NCBI GenBank assembly: GCA_947448745.1
Contig: CANFOQ010000004.1
Coordinates: 1-64,000 of the forward strand
Source: Comamonadaceae bacterium
Lineage (GTDB): Bacteria; Pseudomonadota; Gammaproteobacteria; Burkholderiales; Burkholderiaceae_C
Direction: 5' to 3'
DNA: 64,000 nt
This document shows positions 15,411-24,461 of the stretch, in pieces. The notes beneath the pieces were generated by a model. That model saw only the letters and a list, made by a program, of their open reading frames with translations, was not told where the DNA came from and searched no databases. A program made the translations under genes and the position numbers. How positions within the stretch are numbered: position 1 is the stretch's first letter; each line of letters begins with the position of its first letter.

Positions 15411-16685
15411 TCAGGCTTGAACCAGCGCTGCCGCCGAGGTTTTATGGCTGGCGGTGTCCACCAAGACCAAGGAACCCAGGATGCGCGACTGCTCGAAAGG
15501 CAGGCTGACCAGGGGCTGCTGAAACGCCAGTTGCACATGGCCAATGGCGTTGGACGGCAGCTCGGTGGCCTCATGCTCTTCCAAGGTGTTGATGTCCAAG
15601 CGGTGCAGGATGCGGCTGACTTTGGCCTTGACCCAGCGGTGGCCATGCAACGCCCAGTAAACCCGACCGGCCACCAGCGGCTCATCGTCCAGCCAAGCCA
15701 AGGTGACGTTCAGCTGGGTTTCGGCTTTGACCGGGCTGCCCTCGGCCAGCAGCCAGTCGCCACGTGACACGTCCACTTCGTGGTCCAGCACCACACCGGC
15801 GCTGTGCCCAGCAACCACGTCACCGGCTTGGCGCACCGCTGACAACACTTCCTTGATGACCGCGCTTTGCCCGCTGGGGAACACCTTGACGCTGTCGCCC
15901 ACGCGGGCCACGCCGTTGCCGACCCGGCCCCAATAGACCCGGCGGCCTTTGGAGGTGTCGGCGCTGTCGTGGAATTTTTCGACCCATTGCACCGCAAAGG
16001 CCAAGGCACCTTCTTCGTCAGCGGGGGTCACCGGCAGCCGCTCGAGCAGTTCGAGCAGGCTGGGGCCGCTGTAGTTGCACCAATCGGCTTGGGCGCTCAC
16101 CACGTTCCAGCCTTTCAAAGCTGAGATGGGCACGATGGCGTTGACGTCCATGCCGGCGTCGTCCGCGAACTGTTGCAAGGCTTGGGCGATGTTGACGAAC
16201 GCGGTGCTGGCGTCGGCCACGGCATCGAGCTTGTTGATGGCGAAGATGACCGAGGGCACGCGCAGCAGTTTGAGCAACAGGCTGTGGCGACGGGTTTGCG
16301 GCAGCAAGCTCAAGCCGGGCTGGGCCCAATCCACCTTGGTGGCGTCCACCAAAACAACGGCGGCGTCGGCGCTGGATGCGGCGGTCACCATGTTGCGGGT
16401 GTACTGCTCGTGGCCGGGGGCGTCGCCAATGATGAACTTGCGGGTTTCGGTGCTGAAGTAGCGGTAGGCCACGTCGATGGTGATGCCTTGCTCGCGCTCG
16501 GCCGACAAACCGTCGGTCAGCAGCGCCAGATCGGTTTCACCTTGGCGTTGCACACCGGCCAAGTGGTCTTGCAACACGGATTTGGAATCGACCAGCAAAC
16601 GACCGATGAGCGTGGACTTGCCGTCATCCACAGAACCGCAGGTGATGAACTTCAGGGCAGGGCGGGTGGCGAGGTTGGTCGTCAT
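15411..16685 (-). CDS. cysN: sulfate adenylyltransferase subunit 1 (GTPase)
   Basis: 424 residues, EF-Tu-like. GTP-binding P-loop GSVDDGKST (17-25), DAPGHEQY (G3), NKLDAV (G4), then beta-barrel domains. With CysD it uses GTP hydrolysis to drive formation of APS from sulfate and ATP. Full length is without a fused CysC kinase domain, which fits the APS-reductase route used here. It shares one base with the cysD stop (TGATG). Confidence 0.95.
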   Translation of the reverse strand: MTTNLATRPALKFITCGSVDDGKSTLIGRLLVDSKSVLQDHLAGVQRQGETDLALLTDGLSAEREQGITIDVAYRYFSTETRKFIIGDAPGHEQYTRNMVTAASSADAAVVLVDATKVDWAQPGLSLLPQTRRHSLLLKLLRVPSVIFAINKLDAVADASTAFVNIAQALQQFADDAGMDVNAIVPISALKGWNVVSAQADWCNYSGPSLLELLERLPVTPADEEGALAFAVQWVEKFHDSADTSKGRRVYWGRVGNGVARVGDSVKVFPSGQSAVIKEVLSAVRQAGDVVAGHSAGVVLDHEVDVSRGDWLLAEGSPVKAETQLNVTLAWLDDEPLVAGRVYWALHGHRWVKAKVSRILHRLDINTLEEHEATELPSNAIGHVQLAFQQPLVSLPFEQSRILGSLVLVDTASHKTSAAALVQA

Positions 16686-17614
16686 CAGAAATAGCCTTCT
16701 TTTTTGCGTTTTTCCATGGAAGCGTCCGAGGTTTGGTCGTCCATGCGGGTGGCGCCACGTTCACTCACGTCGGCGGCCAGGGTTTCAAGCACGATGGCTT
16801 CAGGGTTGGCCGCGGTGCTTTCCACCGGGCAGGTGCAGGTGATGTCGCCCACGGTGCGAAAACGCACGTGGCGTTGCTGCACGGTTTCGCCGTCTTTGGG
16901 TGGCGTCATGTGGGTGACCGGCACCAACAGCCCTCGGCGTTCGATCACATCGCGGGTGTGGCTGTAATACAGCGAAGGCAGTGCGATGTGTTCGCGCGAG
17001 ATGTATTGCCACACATCGAGCTCGGTCCAGTTCGAGATGGGAAAAACACGGAAATGCTCGCCAGGGTGCAAGCGGGTGTTGAACAGGTTCCACAACTCGG
17101 GGCGTTGCGACTTGGGTTGCCACTGACCAAAGCTGTCGCGGTGGCTGAAGATGCGCTCTTTGGCGCGGGCTTTTTCTTCGTCGCGGCGGGCCCCGCCAAT
17201 CAAGGCGTCAAAACGAAATTCTTCAATGGCTTCGAGCAGCGTGACCGACTGGTGCACATTGCGGCTTTCGCCGGGATGCGCCAAACGCACCGTGCCGCGT
17301 TTCATCGAGTCTTCGACACTGCGCACGATCAGCTCTGCACCCAATTCTTTGGCGCGGAAATCACGAAAGTCGGTCACTTCCGGAAAGTTGTGGCCGGTGT
17401 CGATCATCAACAGCGGATAGGGAATGCGGCCGGCACCAAAGGCTTTCTCGGCGCATTTCAACATCACGAGTGAATCTTTGCCGCCCGAAAAAAGCAACGT
17501 GGGGCGCTCGAAAGCCGCGGCCACTTCGCGCAGGATGAAGATGGTTTCTTCTTCCAAGGCATCCAGGTGGGCGTTGCTGAGGTGGGGCAACTCGGTGTGG
17601 GTGATGGCGTTCAT
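16685..17614 (-). CDS. cysD: sulfate adenylyltransferase subunit 2
   Basis: 309 residues from ATG 17614 (GAGAAG just upstream); a TTG five codons earlier is a weaker choice. The ATP pyrophosphatase loop is SGGKDS (43-48). Later blocks RDEEKARAKERIFSHRD and FPISNWTELDVWQYI are typical CysD. It forms APS with CysN. It is preceded by a long hairpin that separates it from cysH. Confidence 0.96.
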   Translation of the reverse strand: MNAITHTELPHLSNAHLDALEEETIFILREVAAAFERPTLLFSGGKDSLVMLKCAEKAFGAGRIPYPLLMIDTGHNFPEVTDFRDFRAKELGAELIVRSVEDSMKRGTVRLAHPGESRNVHQSVTLLEAIEEFRFDALIGGARRDEEKARAKERIFSHRDSFGQWQPKSQRPELWNLFNTRLHPGEHFRVFPISNWTELDVWQYISREHIALPSLYYSHTRDVIERRGLLVPVTHMTPPKDGETVQQRHVRFRTVGDITCTCPVESTAANPEAIVLETLAADVSERGATRMDDQTSDASMEKRKKEGYF

Positions 17615-17650
17615 GTGCTTCTCGTTCAAATTTTGTAAAGAGTCGTTTCA

Positions 17651-17728
17651 GTGCGTTGTGGGTTGCGGCTGGTGACGATTTGTGGCGCGAAGCGGCTCAT
17701 GAGGAACCTGTCGCAACCCACAACGCAC
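17651..17728 (-). repeat. 17-bp perfect inverted repeat between cysH and cysD
   Basis: Arms GTGCGTTGTGGGTTGCG (17651-17667) and its exact complement at 17712-17728, separated by 44 bp. It begins 6 bp after the cysH stop and ends 36 bp before the cysD start. No T-run follows on the minus strand, so it is not a standard terminator. It may be an RNA-stability or processing element. Confidence 0.75.
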
Positions 17729-17734
17729 AGGCCA

Positions 17735-18466
17735 TCAAGCCTTTACATGCAAACCGCACTCCTTTGCGTTCTCGTCTTCCCACCACCAGCGGCCGGCGCG
17801 GAAATCCTCGCCCAAGCTGATGGCGCGGGTGCAGGGGGCGCAGCCGATGCTGGGAAAAAACTGGTCGTGCAGCGGGTTGTAGTCCACCTGGTGCGTGGCG
17901 ATGTAGTGCCACACGTCGCCCCAGGTCCACTCCACCAGCGGGTTGAGCTTCTGGATGGGCACGCCGTTGGTCAAGTCCGCTTCTTGGGCCGCGACTTCGG
18001 CGCGGGCTTGGGATTGTTCACGGCGCAAACCGGTGATCCAGGCTTTTTGGCCTTGCAAGGCGCGGCCCAAGGGTTCGAGTTTGCGCACACCACAGCAGGC
18101 TTTGCGGTTGGCGATGCTCTCGAAAATGCCTTGTTGACCAGGGCTCTTCACAAAGGCCAACACGGCTTCGTGCTGGGGTTTGAACACCTGAATGGGTGCG
18201 CGTGAATGCGCCTGCAAGCGTTCCAGCAAAGCCAAGGTGTCGGCGTGCAGTGCGCCGGTTTCCAGCACAAACACGGGAATGTCGAGTTGCAAACTGTTGA
18301 TGATGTGGGTGATGACCACGTCTTCAGCCCCCAAGCTGGAGGCTTGTTTCAAAGGCTGCAGTTCAGCGGCCGCGATTTGGAGTTGCGCTTGTGTGGCGGC
18401 CAGCTTTTCAGCGAAATGGGCGCTGGGTTTGGCGTGCAGCTGCGTGGCGGGGGTGTGAGGTTTCAT
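17735..18466 (-). CDS. cysH: assimilatory adenylyl-sulfate (APS) reductase
   Basis: 243 residues from ATG 18466, overlapping the DUF934 stop by 4 bp. The four cluster cysteines C124-C125 and C209/C212 (CCGVRK ... CAPCTR) mark the [4Fe-4S] APS-reducing type rather than the PAPS type. The catalytic cysteine is C237 in ECGLH. It reduces APS to sulfite with thioredoxin. The absence of cysC nearby agrees with this route. Confidence 0.94.
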   Translation of the reverse strand: MKPHTPATQLHAKPSAHFAEKLAATQAQLQIAAAELQPLKQASSLGAEDVVITHIINSLQLDIPVFVLETGALHADTLALLERLQAHSRAPIQVFKPQHEAVLAFVKSPGQQGIFESIANRKACCGVRKLEPLGRALQGQKAWITGLRREQSQARAEVAAQEADLTNGVPIQKLNPLVEWTWGDVWHYIATHQVDYNPLHDQFFPSIGCAPCTRAISLGEDFRAGRWWWEDENAKECGLHVKA

Positions 18467-18825
18467 CGTGCAAACAGAGGTTGGGGTTGGGCCACATCGC
18501 CTTGGTAAAAAGCGCTGAAGTGGGACAGCAATTCTCGCCCCTTGTCCAGGCTCTGGTCGGCACGCAGCACGGCGCTGGAAAAACCGCAACGTTGCATTTG
18601 CTGCAACTGGTCCACCAGCACATCGCCAGTGGCGCGAATATCGCCTTGGAAGCCGCAGCGACGGCGCAGCAAGAGGGCTTGGCTGAAAGCGCGGCCATCG
18701 GTGAAGCTGGGGAAATGCAGCTCGATGGTTTGCACGCCTTGCAGGTTTTGCGACAAGGCATCAGCGTCATTGCCCAGTTGTAAATCGGCGGCTTGAAGTT
18801 GGTCTGTGTGTGAAAGCAAGTTCAT
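18463..18825 (-). CDS. DUF934 protein of the sulfur operon
   Basis: 120 residues. Recognisable family blocks: IELHFPSFTDGRAFSQALLLRRRCGFQGDIRATGDVLVDQL and the end region LLSHFSAFYQGDVAQP. The family is regularly found between cysI and cysH in proteobacteria, and its biochemical role is not established as far as I know. It overlaps cysH by 4 bp and follows cysI by 9 bp, so equal expression is likely. An accessory role in sulfite or APS reduction is a guess. Confidence 0.85.
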   Translation of the reverse strand: MNLLSHTDQLQAADLQLGNDADALSQNLQGVQTIELHFPSFTDGRAFSQALLLRRRCGFQGDIRATGDVLVDQLQQMQRCGFSSAVLRADQSLDKGRELLSHFSAFYQGDVAQPQPLFAR

Positions 18826-18834
18826 GGGGTTCTT

Positions 18835-20637
18835 TCAGACTGCAGGGCTCAGGGCTTCGTCATCCGAGGGATGGCGAGCGGCATTGGCGGCGGTTTTGAA
18901 GGCCTCAAACCCCACGCGCTGCACCGCGTCAATGAAGGTCTCGCCATGCAGGCGCTGCTCGCCATACACCTGCAACACCGCGTCAATCACATCCACCACT
19001 TCGGCTGAAGAAAACGAGGGGCCCACCACCTTGCCGGGCTTGGGTGTGCCACTCAGAGCAGAACCATCTGAGCCACCCAACGTCACTTGGTACCACTCTT
19101 TGCCGTCTTTATCCACACCCAAGATGCCAATGTGGCCGCTGTGGTGGTGACCGCAAGAGTTGATGCAACCACTGATGTGCAAATCAATTTCACCCAAGTC
19201 GAACAATTCGTCAAGGTCTTGGTAGCGCTCGGTGATGGCTGCAGCCACAGGCAGTGAACGCGCGTTCGCCAAATCGCAATAGTCGCCACCGGGGCAGGCG
19301 ATCATGTCGGTCAACATGCGGATATTGGGTTTGGCCAAGCCCAGGGCTTTCGCAGCTTGGTAGAGCGCAGGCAGTTGGTCGGCCGCCACCCAAGGCAAGA
19401 CCAAATTTTGATCGTGGCTGACACGGGCTTCACCGGCTGAAAACTGGTCTGCCAATTGCGCCGAGGCGTCGAGTTGATCGGCGGTGGCGTCGCCAGGCGC
19501 TTGGCCCAAGCGCTTGAAGGACAAGGTGACGACCCGCAAATGCGGGTTGCGGTGGGGTGCCACGTTTTGTTGCAACCAACGTGCGAAGTTTTTATCGGCG
19601 TCTGCGGCTTGGGTCAGTTGCGTCAACACGTCCTCGGCGGACAAATGGGTTTTGTCAGCCAAACTGGGCGGCACAAAACTCGCTGTCACGCGATCCAACT
19701 CGGCTTGGGTGATGGTGTGCGGCGCACCGTCTTGCGTGACGATGCGCTGGTACTCGGCTTCGACTTGGTCAATGTAGTTTTGACCTTCGGCTTTCACCAA
19801 AATTTTGATACGGGCTTTGTACTTGTTGTCACGGCGACCAAACAGGTTGTAAACCCGAATCACGGCTTCCAAGTAATTGATGATTTGCTGCCATGGCAAA
19901 AACGCACGGATGACGGTGCCGATGATGGGTGTGCGGCCCATGCCGCCGCCCACCATGACACGAAAGCCCACGTCACCTGCGGCGTTGCGGTGCACTTGCA
20001 AACCCACGTCGTGCCAGGCCGTGGCGGCGCGGTCTTCTTCAGCACCGCTGATGGCGATTTTGAATTTGCGCGGCAAAAAAGCGAACTCGGGGTGCAAGGT
20101 GCTCCACTGGCGCAAGATCTCAGCAAAGGCACGCGGATCGACGATTTCATCCACCGCCACACCCGCGCGTTCATCGGCGGTGATGTTGCGTATGCAATTG
20201 CCACTGGTTTGAATGCCGTGCATGTTCACCGAGGCCAACAGGTCCATCACATCCGCGCTTTTTTCCAGCGGAATCCAGTTGTATTGGAGGTTTTGTCGGG
20301 TGGTGAAGTGGGCATAGCCGTAGCTCAGGGCCGGTGCGGGAATGCCACCAATCGCATCTTGTTTGGTTTGTGCCGAGTGAAACAGGGCTTCATCAGGACG
20401 GTCAAATTCACGCGCGATGCGGGCCAACACACGCAGTTGTGCGCTGTTGAGTTCGCCATAGGGCACGGCCACGCGCAGCATGGGCGCGTAGCGCTGCACA
20501 TACCAGCCGTTTTGCAAACGCAGTGGGCGGAATTCTTCTTCACTGAGTTGGCCGTTCAAACGGCGCGTCAGTTGGTCGCGGTATTGGGCGGCACGCTCTT
20601 GCACAAAGCGGCGGTCGAAGTCGGTGTATTGGTACAT
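18835..20637 (-). CDS. cysI: sulfite reductase, siroheme [4Fe-4S] subunit
   Basis: 600 residues from ATG 20637. Two ferredoxin-like half domains precede siroheme/cluster motifs: CPGGDYC (C448, C454) and CINSC (C491, C495). Siroheme contacts include HFTTRQNLQYNWIP and TSGNCIRNI. It reduces sulfite to sulfide with six electrons. No cysJ flavoprotein is present, and ferredoxin plus a ferredoxin reductase lie downstream, so it may be ferredoxin-linked. Nitrite reductase activity cannot be excluded from sequence alone. Confidence 0.93.
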   Translation of the reverse strand: MYQYTDFDRRFVQERAAQYRDQLTRRLNGQLSEEEFRPLRLQNGWYVQRYAPMLRVAVPYGELNSAQLRVLARIAREFDRPDEALFHSAQTKQDAIGGIPAPALSYGYAHFTTRQNLQYNWIPLEKSADVMDLLASVNMHGIQTSGNCIRNITADERAGVAVDEIVDPRAFAEILRQWSTLHPEFAFLPRKFKIAISGAEEDRAATAWHDVGLQVHRNAAGDVGFRVMVGGGMGRTPIIGTVIRAFLPWQQIINYLEAVIRVYNLFGRRDNKYKARIKILVKAEGQNYIDQVEAEYQRIVTQDGAPHTITQAELDRVTASFVPPSLADKTHLSAEDVLTQLTQAADADKNFARWLQQNVAPHRNPHLRVVTLSFKRLGQAPGDATADQLDASAQLADQFSAGEARVSHDQNLVLPWVAADQLPALYQAAKALGLAKPNIRMLTDMIACPGGDYCDLANARSLPVAAAITERYQDLDELFDLGEIDLHISGCINSCGHHHSGHIGILGVDKDGKEWYQVTLGGSDGSALSGTPKPGKVVGPSFSSAEVVDVIDAVLQVYGEQRLHGETFIDAVQRVGFEAFKTAANAARHPSDDEALSPAV

Positions 20638-20644
20638 GGAACGC

Positions 20645-21439
20645 TCAGATGAAAACAAGTTTGCTGCCAGCCCAAGCCAACAACACGGACAGGGCGGAAC
20701 GGATGACGCGCTCGGACACGCGGGTGACAAAGTGCGAGCCCAACCAAATGCCTGGCAAGGAACCGCACAGCAACAAGCCCAGCAATTGCCAATCCACGGT
20801 GCCCAAGGAGGCATGGCCCAAACCGGCCACCAAGGTGAGGGGCACTGCGTAGGCAATGTCCGCAGCAACGATGCGGTACAGCGGCAACTGGGGGTAGAGC
20901 AACATCAACACGGTGACGCCAATCGCACCGGCACCCACCGAGGTGAGCGTGACCAACATGCCAATCACCGCGCCAAACAACACGGGCAACAAAGGGTGCT
21001 TGGCCTGATCGGCCGGGTGTTCAAGAGTCTGTGCGTCTTCGGTTTCGGGGCGGCGTGGGCCGCGAATCGCTTTGTACAGGGTGGCTGCAGCGGTCAGCAT
21101 CAAGGCAATGCCCAGCGTGAACGTGATGGCGCGTTGCACTATCGGGTTGGACGTGCCCAAGTCGTGCAAGACCCACAGGGTGAGTAAAGCGGCTGGCACA
21201 CTGCCCAAGCTCAGGCTGAACACCACCCGCCAGGGAATGATGCGCTGGCGTGCAAAGTTCAACAGTCCGCCAAATTTGGTGCCAGCGGCGAAGAGCAAAT
21301 CAGTACCCACGGCCAGGGCAGGCTTGATGCCAAAGCCAAATATCAACAAGGGCGTCATCAGGGAGCCACCGCCAACACCAGTGAGGCCCACGATGAAGCC
21401 CACCACCAAACCCGCCAGAATGAATGCTAAATTTTCCAT
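20645..21439 (-). CDS. TauE/SafE-family membrane transporter
   Basis: 264 residues with 7-8 hydrophobic segments and the two TauE repeats (GLTGVGGGSLMTPLLI near the start; VTLTSVGAGAIGVTVLM in the second half). The family exports sulfite/sulfoacetate or moves other organic anions. As the first gene of the cysI-cysH-cysDN string it may release excess toxic sulfite or bring in sulfate. The -10 element lies only 9 bp before ATG 21439 and no Shine-Dalgarno is present. Confidence 0.85.
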   Translation of the reverse strand: MENLAFILAGLVVGFIVGLTGVGGGSLMTPLLIFGFGIKPALAVGTDLLFAAGTKFGGLLNFARQRIIPWRVVFSLSLGSVPAALLTLWVLHDLGTSNPIVQRAITFTLGIALMLTAAATLYKAIRGPRRPETEDAQTLEHPADQAKHPLLPVLFGAVIGMLVTLTSVGAGAIGVTVLMLLYPQLPLYRIVAADIAYAVPLTLVAGLGHASLGTVDWQLLGLLLCGSLPGIWLGSHFVTRVSERVIRSALSVLLAWAGSKLVFI

Positions 21440-21448
21440 AAGGGCGCG

Positions 21449-21477
21449 ACTATAGAGGGCGGTATCAGGGTTACCAA
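21449..21477 (-). promoter_or_regulatory. promoter of the tauE-cysI operon
   Basis: Minus strand: -35 TTGGTA (21477-21472), 17-bp spacer, -10 TATAGT (21454-21449). The predicted start is 0-3 bases from ATG 21439. The -35 overlaps the right arm of an inverted repeat at 21474-21492. Confidence 0.55.
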
Positions 21478-21492
21478 CTATTTTTTAGTTGG
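21474..21492. promoter_or_regulatory. inverted repeat at the tauE -35, candidate CysB operator
   Basis: Arms CCAACTA and TAGTTGG, spacer TTTTT. The core CAACTA/TAGTTG is shared with the second palindrome 40 bp away, and each touches a divergent promoter. CysB (gene at 37.7 kb) is the expected regulator. Confidence 0.45.
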
Positions 21493-21524
21493 AGGCATAT
21501 ACGATTTGGATATATCGAAATACC

Positions 21525-21553
21525 GCATAAGCAAACAACTAAATAGTTGTTTG
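21525..21553. promoter_or_regulatory. GCATAAGCAA box and inverted repeat before cysT
   Basis: GCATAAGCAA (21525-21534) runs into a palindrome with 10-bp perfect arms: CAAACAACTA (21532-21541), AA, TAGTTGTTTG (21544-21553). The same GCATAAGCAA box recurs before the sulfate-binding protein gene. Candidate CysB-type activator site. Confidence 0.5.
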
Positions 21554-21578
21554 AGAAATAAGGGGATTTGGACAGAAT
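21551..21578 (+). promoter_or_regulatory. promoter of the cysTWA operon
   Basis: -35 TTGAGA (21551-21556), 16-bp spacer, -10 CAGAAT (21573-21578). The -35 overlaps the last bases of the 21532-21553 palindrome, fitting activator or repressor control at that site. The leader to ATG 21624 is about 40 nt. Confidence 0.45.
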
Positions 21579-21623
21579 GCCGCTCCACGCCCATCCGGCA
21601 GCCTTGTTACGCACCTTTAACCC

Positions 21624-22481
21624 ATGAGCCTTCTCACTTTGACAAACGCCAGACCACGGTCCGCCAGGGTCTTGCCCGGTTTTGAAATCACCCTGGGCTT
21701 CACCATTGCTTACCTGAGCCTGATTGTGCTCATTCCACTGTCTGCGCTGGTTTTCAAAACCCTCAGCCTGAGTTGGGAGCAGTTTTGGCAAGCGGTCACT
21801 GCACCGCGCGTGGTGGCGTCCTACAAGCTCACCATTGGGGCCTCTTTCATTGCAGCCTTGGTGAATGCATTTTTTGGTTTGCTGTTGGCCTGGGTGTTGG
21901 TGCGCTACCAGTTCTTTGGCAAAAAAATCGTCGATGCCTTGGTGGACTTGCCTTTTGCCTTGCCCACTGCCGTGGCGGGTATTTCACTCACGGCCTTGTT
22001 GGCCGGCAATGGTTGGATCGGCCAATACCTGGAGCCCTTGGGTATTCAACTCGCCTTCAACCGCAACGGCGTGTTGATTGCGCTCATCTTCATTGGCTTG
22101 CCGTTTGTGGTGCGCACGGTGCAACCCATTTTGGAAGACGTGGAGAAAGAGCTGGAAGAAGCAGCCACCTGCTTGGGTGCCACCCGCTGGCAAACATTCA
22201 GCCGCGTGATTTTTCCAGCACTCGCACCCGCGCTGCTGACCGGTTTTGCCATGGCCTTTGCCCGCGCCATTGGCGAATACGGCTCGGTCATTTTCATCGC
22301 CGGCAACATGCCAATGGTGTCTGAAATCACACCGCTCATCATCATCAGCAAGCTCGAGCAATACGACTACGCGGGTGCCACCGCTGTGGCTTTGGTGATG
22401 TTGTGCGCCGCCTTCGTCATGCTGCTGTTGATCAATGGTTTGCAAGCCTGGCAGCGTGCACGTTCAGGAGCCTCGTCATGA
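21624..22481 (+). CDS. cysT: sulfate ABC transporter permease CysT
   Basis: 285 residues, six membrane segments, with the ABC-permease EAA loop [25 protein letters not shown] (about 170-195). The N-terminus [23 protein letters not shown] is typical of CysT/CysU. It pairs with CysW in the inner membrane for sulfate/thiosulfate import. No clear ribosome site is seen before ATG 21624. It overlaps cysW by 4 bp. Confidence 0.94.
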   Translation: MSLLTLTNARPRSARVLPGFEITLGFTIAYLSLIVLIPLSALVFKTLSLSWEQFWQAVTAPRVVASYKLTIGASFIAALVNAFFGLLLAWVLVRYQFFGKKIVDALVDLPFALPTAVAGISLTALLAGNGWIGQYLEPLGIQLAFNRNGVLIALIFIGLPFVVRTVQPILEDVEKELEEAATCLGATRWQTFSRVIFPALAPALLTGFAMAFARAIGEYGSVIFIAGNMPMVSEITPLIIISKLEQYDYAGATAVALVMLCAAFVMLLLINGLQAWQRARSGASS

Positions 22482-23383
22482 GTGTGCAACACACCACGCC
22501 CACACACGCGCTTAACAGTACTGGCGAGCCGGTGTGGCTGCGCCGCACCCTGATTGGCATCTCGCTGGTCTTTGTCGGCTTGTTCCTCATCCTGCCATTG
22601 GCCGCGGTGTTCACCGAGGCTTTGCGCAAAGGCTTCGAGGCTTTTTTCGAGGCCTTCAAAGAACCTGATGCCTGGTCTGCGATCAAACTCACCTTGCTGA
22701 TCACGGCCATCGCCGTGCCGCTGAACTTGGTGTTTGGTGTGAGTGCTGCGTGGGCCATCGCCAAGTTTGAATTTCGCGGCAAGGCCTTGCTCACCACCTT
22801 GGTGGACCTGCCATTTTCGGTGTCACCGGTGGTGGCAGGCCTCATTTATGTGCTGGTGTTTGGGGCGCAAGGTTGGTTCGGACCTTGGTTGCAAGCGCAT
22901 GACATCAAGGTTATTTTTGCGGTGCCCGGCATCGTGTTGGCCACGGTGTTTGTCACGTTTCCGTTCATTGCGCGTGAACTCATTCCGTTGATGCAAGCCC
23001 AAGGCAATGAAGAAGAACAAGCGGCGATGGTGTTGGGCGCGAGTGGCTGGCAAATTTTTTGGCGCGTGACCTTGCCCAACATCAAATGGGGTTTGTTGTA
23101 TGGCGTCATTTTGTGCAACGCCCGCGCCATGGGCGAGTTTGGCGCGGTGTCGGTGGTCTCCGGCCACATCCGGGGGCAGACCAACACCATGCCATTGCAT
23201 GTGGAAATTTTGTACAACGAATACCAGTCGGTGGCGGCCTTTGCCGTGGCTTCGTTGTTGGCCTTGCTGGCCTTGGTGACCTTGGTCATCAAAACCGTGG
23301 TCGAGTGGCAGCAGCAGCGCCTCATGGCCGAGTTGGCCGCACTCTCACCAGAACGTCCAGCTGCCCGAGTGGCCCCTGTTTAA
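22478..23383 (+). CDS. cysW: sulfate ABC transporter permease CysW
   Basis: 301 residues from ATG 22478, coupled to cysT by an ATGA overlap. Six membrane segments. EAA loop [28 protein letters not shown], and the CysW signature [20 protein letters not shown]. Partner of CysT in the sulfate/thiosulfate importer. Longer in-frame readings upstream lie inside cysT and are rejected. Confidence 0.95.
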   Translation: MSVQHTTPTHALNSTGEPVWLRRTLIGISLVFVGLFLILPLAAVFTEALRKGFEAFFEAFKEPDAWSAIKLTLLITAIAVPLNLVFGVSAAWAIAKFEFRGKALLTTLVDLPFSVSPVVAGLIYVLVFGAQGWFGPWLQAHDIKVIFAVPGIVLATVFVTFPFIARELIPLMQAQGNEEEQAAMVLGASGWQIFWRVTLPNIKWGLLYGVILCNARAMGEFGAVSVVSGHIRGQTNTMPLHVEILYNEYQSVAAFAVASLLALLALVTLVIKTVVEWQQQRLMAELAALSPERPAARVAPV

Positions 23384-23416
23384 GCTTGTTTGCAAACCCT
23401 TTTTTGAATTGACACC

Positions 23417-24439
23417 ATGAGCATCGAGATCCGAAACATCAGCAAACAGTTTGGCGATTTCCACGCCTTGCGCAACGTCAATCTGGACATCGCCTCGGGC
23501 GAACTCGTGGCGCTGCTTGGCCCCTCAGGCTGCGGCAAAACCACGCTGCTGCGCATCATTGCCGGCTTGGAAACCGCCGACCAAGGCAGCATCGCTTTCA
23601 GTGGTGAGGACACCACCCATGTGCATGTGCGTGAGCGTCAAGTGGGTTTTGTGTTTCAGCATTACGCGCTGTTTCGCCACATGACCGTGTTTGAAAACGT
23701 CGCGTTTGGTTTGCGCGTGCGACCCAAACACACACGCCCCACAGAAGCGGCGATTCAAAAGAAAGTGCACGACCTCTTGAACTTGGTGCAACTCGATTGG
23801 CTGGGCGACCGTTACCCCTCGCAGTTGTCTGGCGGTCAACGTCAACGCATTGCCTTGGCCCGTGCTTTGGCGGTTGAACCCCGCGTGTTGTTGCTCGATG
23901 AACCCTTTGGCGCACTGGACGCCAAGGTGCGCAAAGACCTGCGCCGTTGGTTGCGTCGTTTGCACGACGACTTGGACGTGACCAGTATTTTTGTCACGCA
24001 CGATCAAGAAGAAGCCTTGGAAGTGGCCGATCGTGTGGTGCTCATGAACAGTGGCAAAGTGGAGCAGGTGGGTTCACCGCAGCAAGTGTGGGACAACCCA
24101 GCGAATCCGTTTGTGTATGGGTTCTTGGGCGACGTGAATTTATTCAAACGTCGCGGCAACGAGGGCGAAACACACACCTATATTCGCCCACACGACTTGG
24201 ATGTGCGCCGTTATTCAACCGGTGACACCGGTATCGTGGCGCGGTTGGAGCGGGCCTTGGTGATTGGCTCGGTTGCCCGCTTGGAACTGTTGGCCCAAGA
24301 TGGCGAACAACCCGACAACATCATCGAGGCTGAAATACCCGCCAGCGAGTTCAAGGCGCACCACTATGTGGAAGGCGAACTACTGGTTTTAACGCCTCGT
24401 CAAGCGCAGGTGTTTGTGGCAGAGTCCACCCACCCCTGA
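23417..24439 (+). CDS. cysA: sulfate ABC transporter ATPase
   Basis: 340 residues. Walker [10 protein letters not shown] (about 35-43), ABC signature [16 protein letters not shown], Walker [14 protein letters not shown]-loop VTHDQEEA, and a C-terminal TOBE-like domain ([14 protein letters not shown]). It energises CysT/CysW. It lies 33 bp after cysW and 22 bp before metY, so the OAH sulfhydrylase is probably in the same transcript. Confidence 0.95.
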   Translation: MSIEIRNISKQFGDFHALRNVNLDIASGELVALLGPSGCGKTTLLRIIAGLETADQGSIAFSGEDTTHVHVRERQVGFVFQHYALFRHMTVFENVAFGLRVRPKHTRPTEAAIQKKVHDLLNLVQLDWLGDRYPSQLSGGQRQRIALARALAVEPRVLLLDEPFGALDAKVRKDLRRWLRRLHDDLDVTSIFVTHDQEEALEVADRVVLMNSGKVEQVGSPQQVWDNPANPFVYGFLGDVNLFKRRGNEGETHTYIRPHDLDVRRYSTGDTGIVARLERALVIGSVARLELLAQDGEQPDNIIEAEIPASEFKAHHYVEGELLVLTPRQAQVFVAESTHP

Positions 24440-24461
24440 TCAATCAACCAAGGAGACACTC

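Noticed and set aside
19456-20652. 398-codon open frame opposite cysI
   Set aside because: Antisense shadow of sulfite reductase; no recognisable domain.
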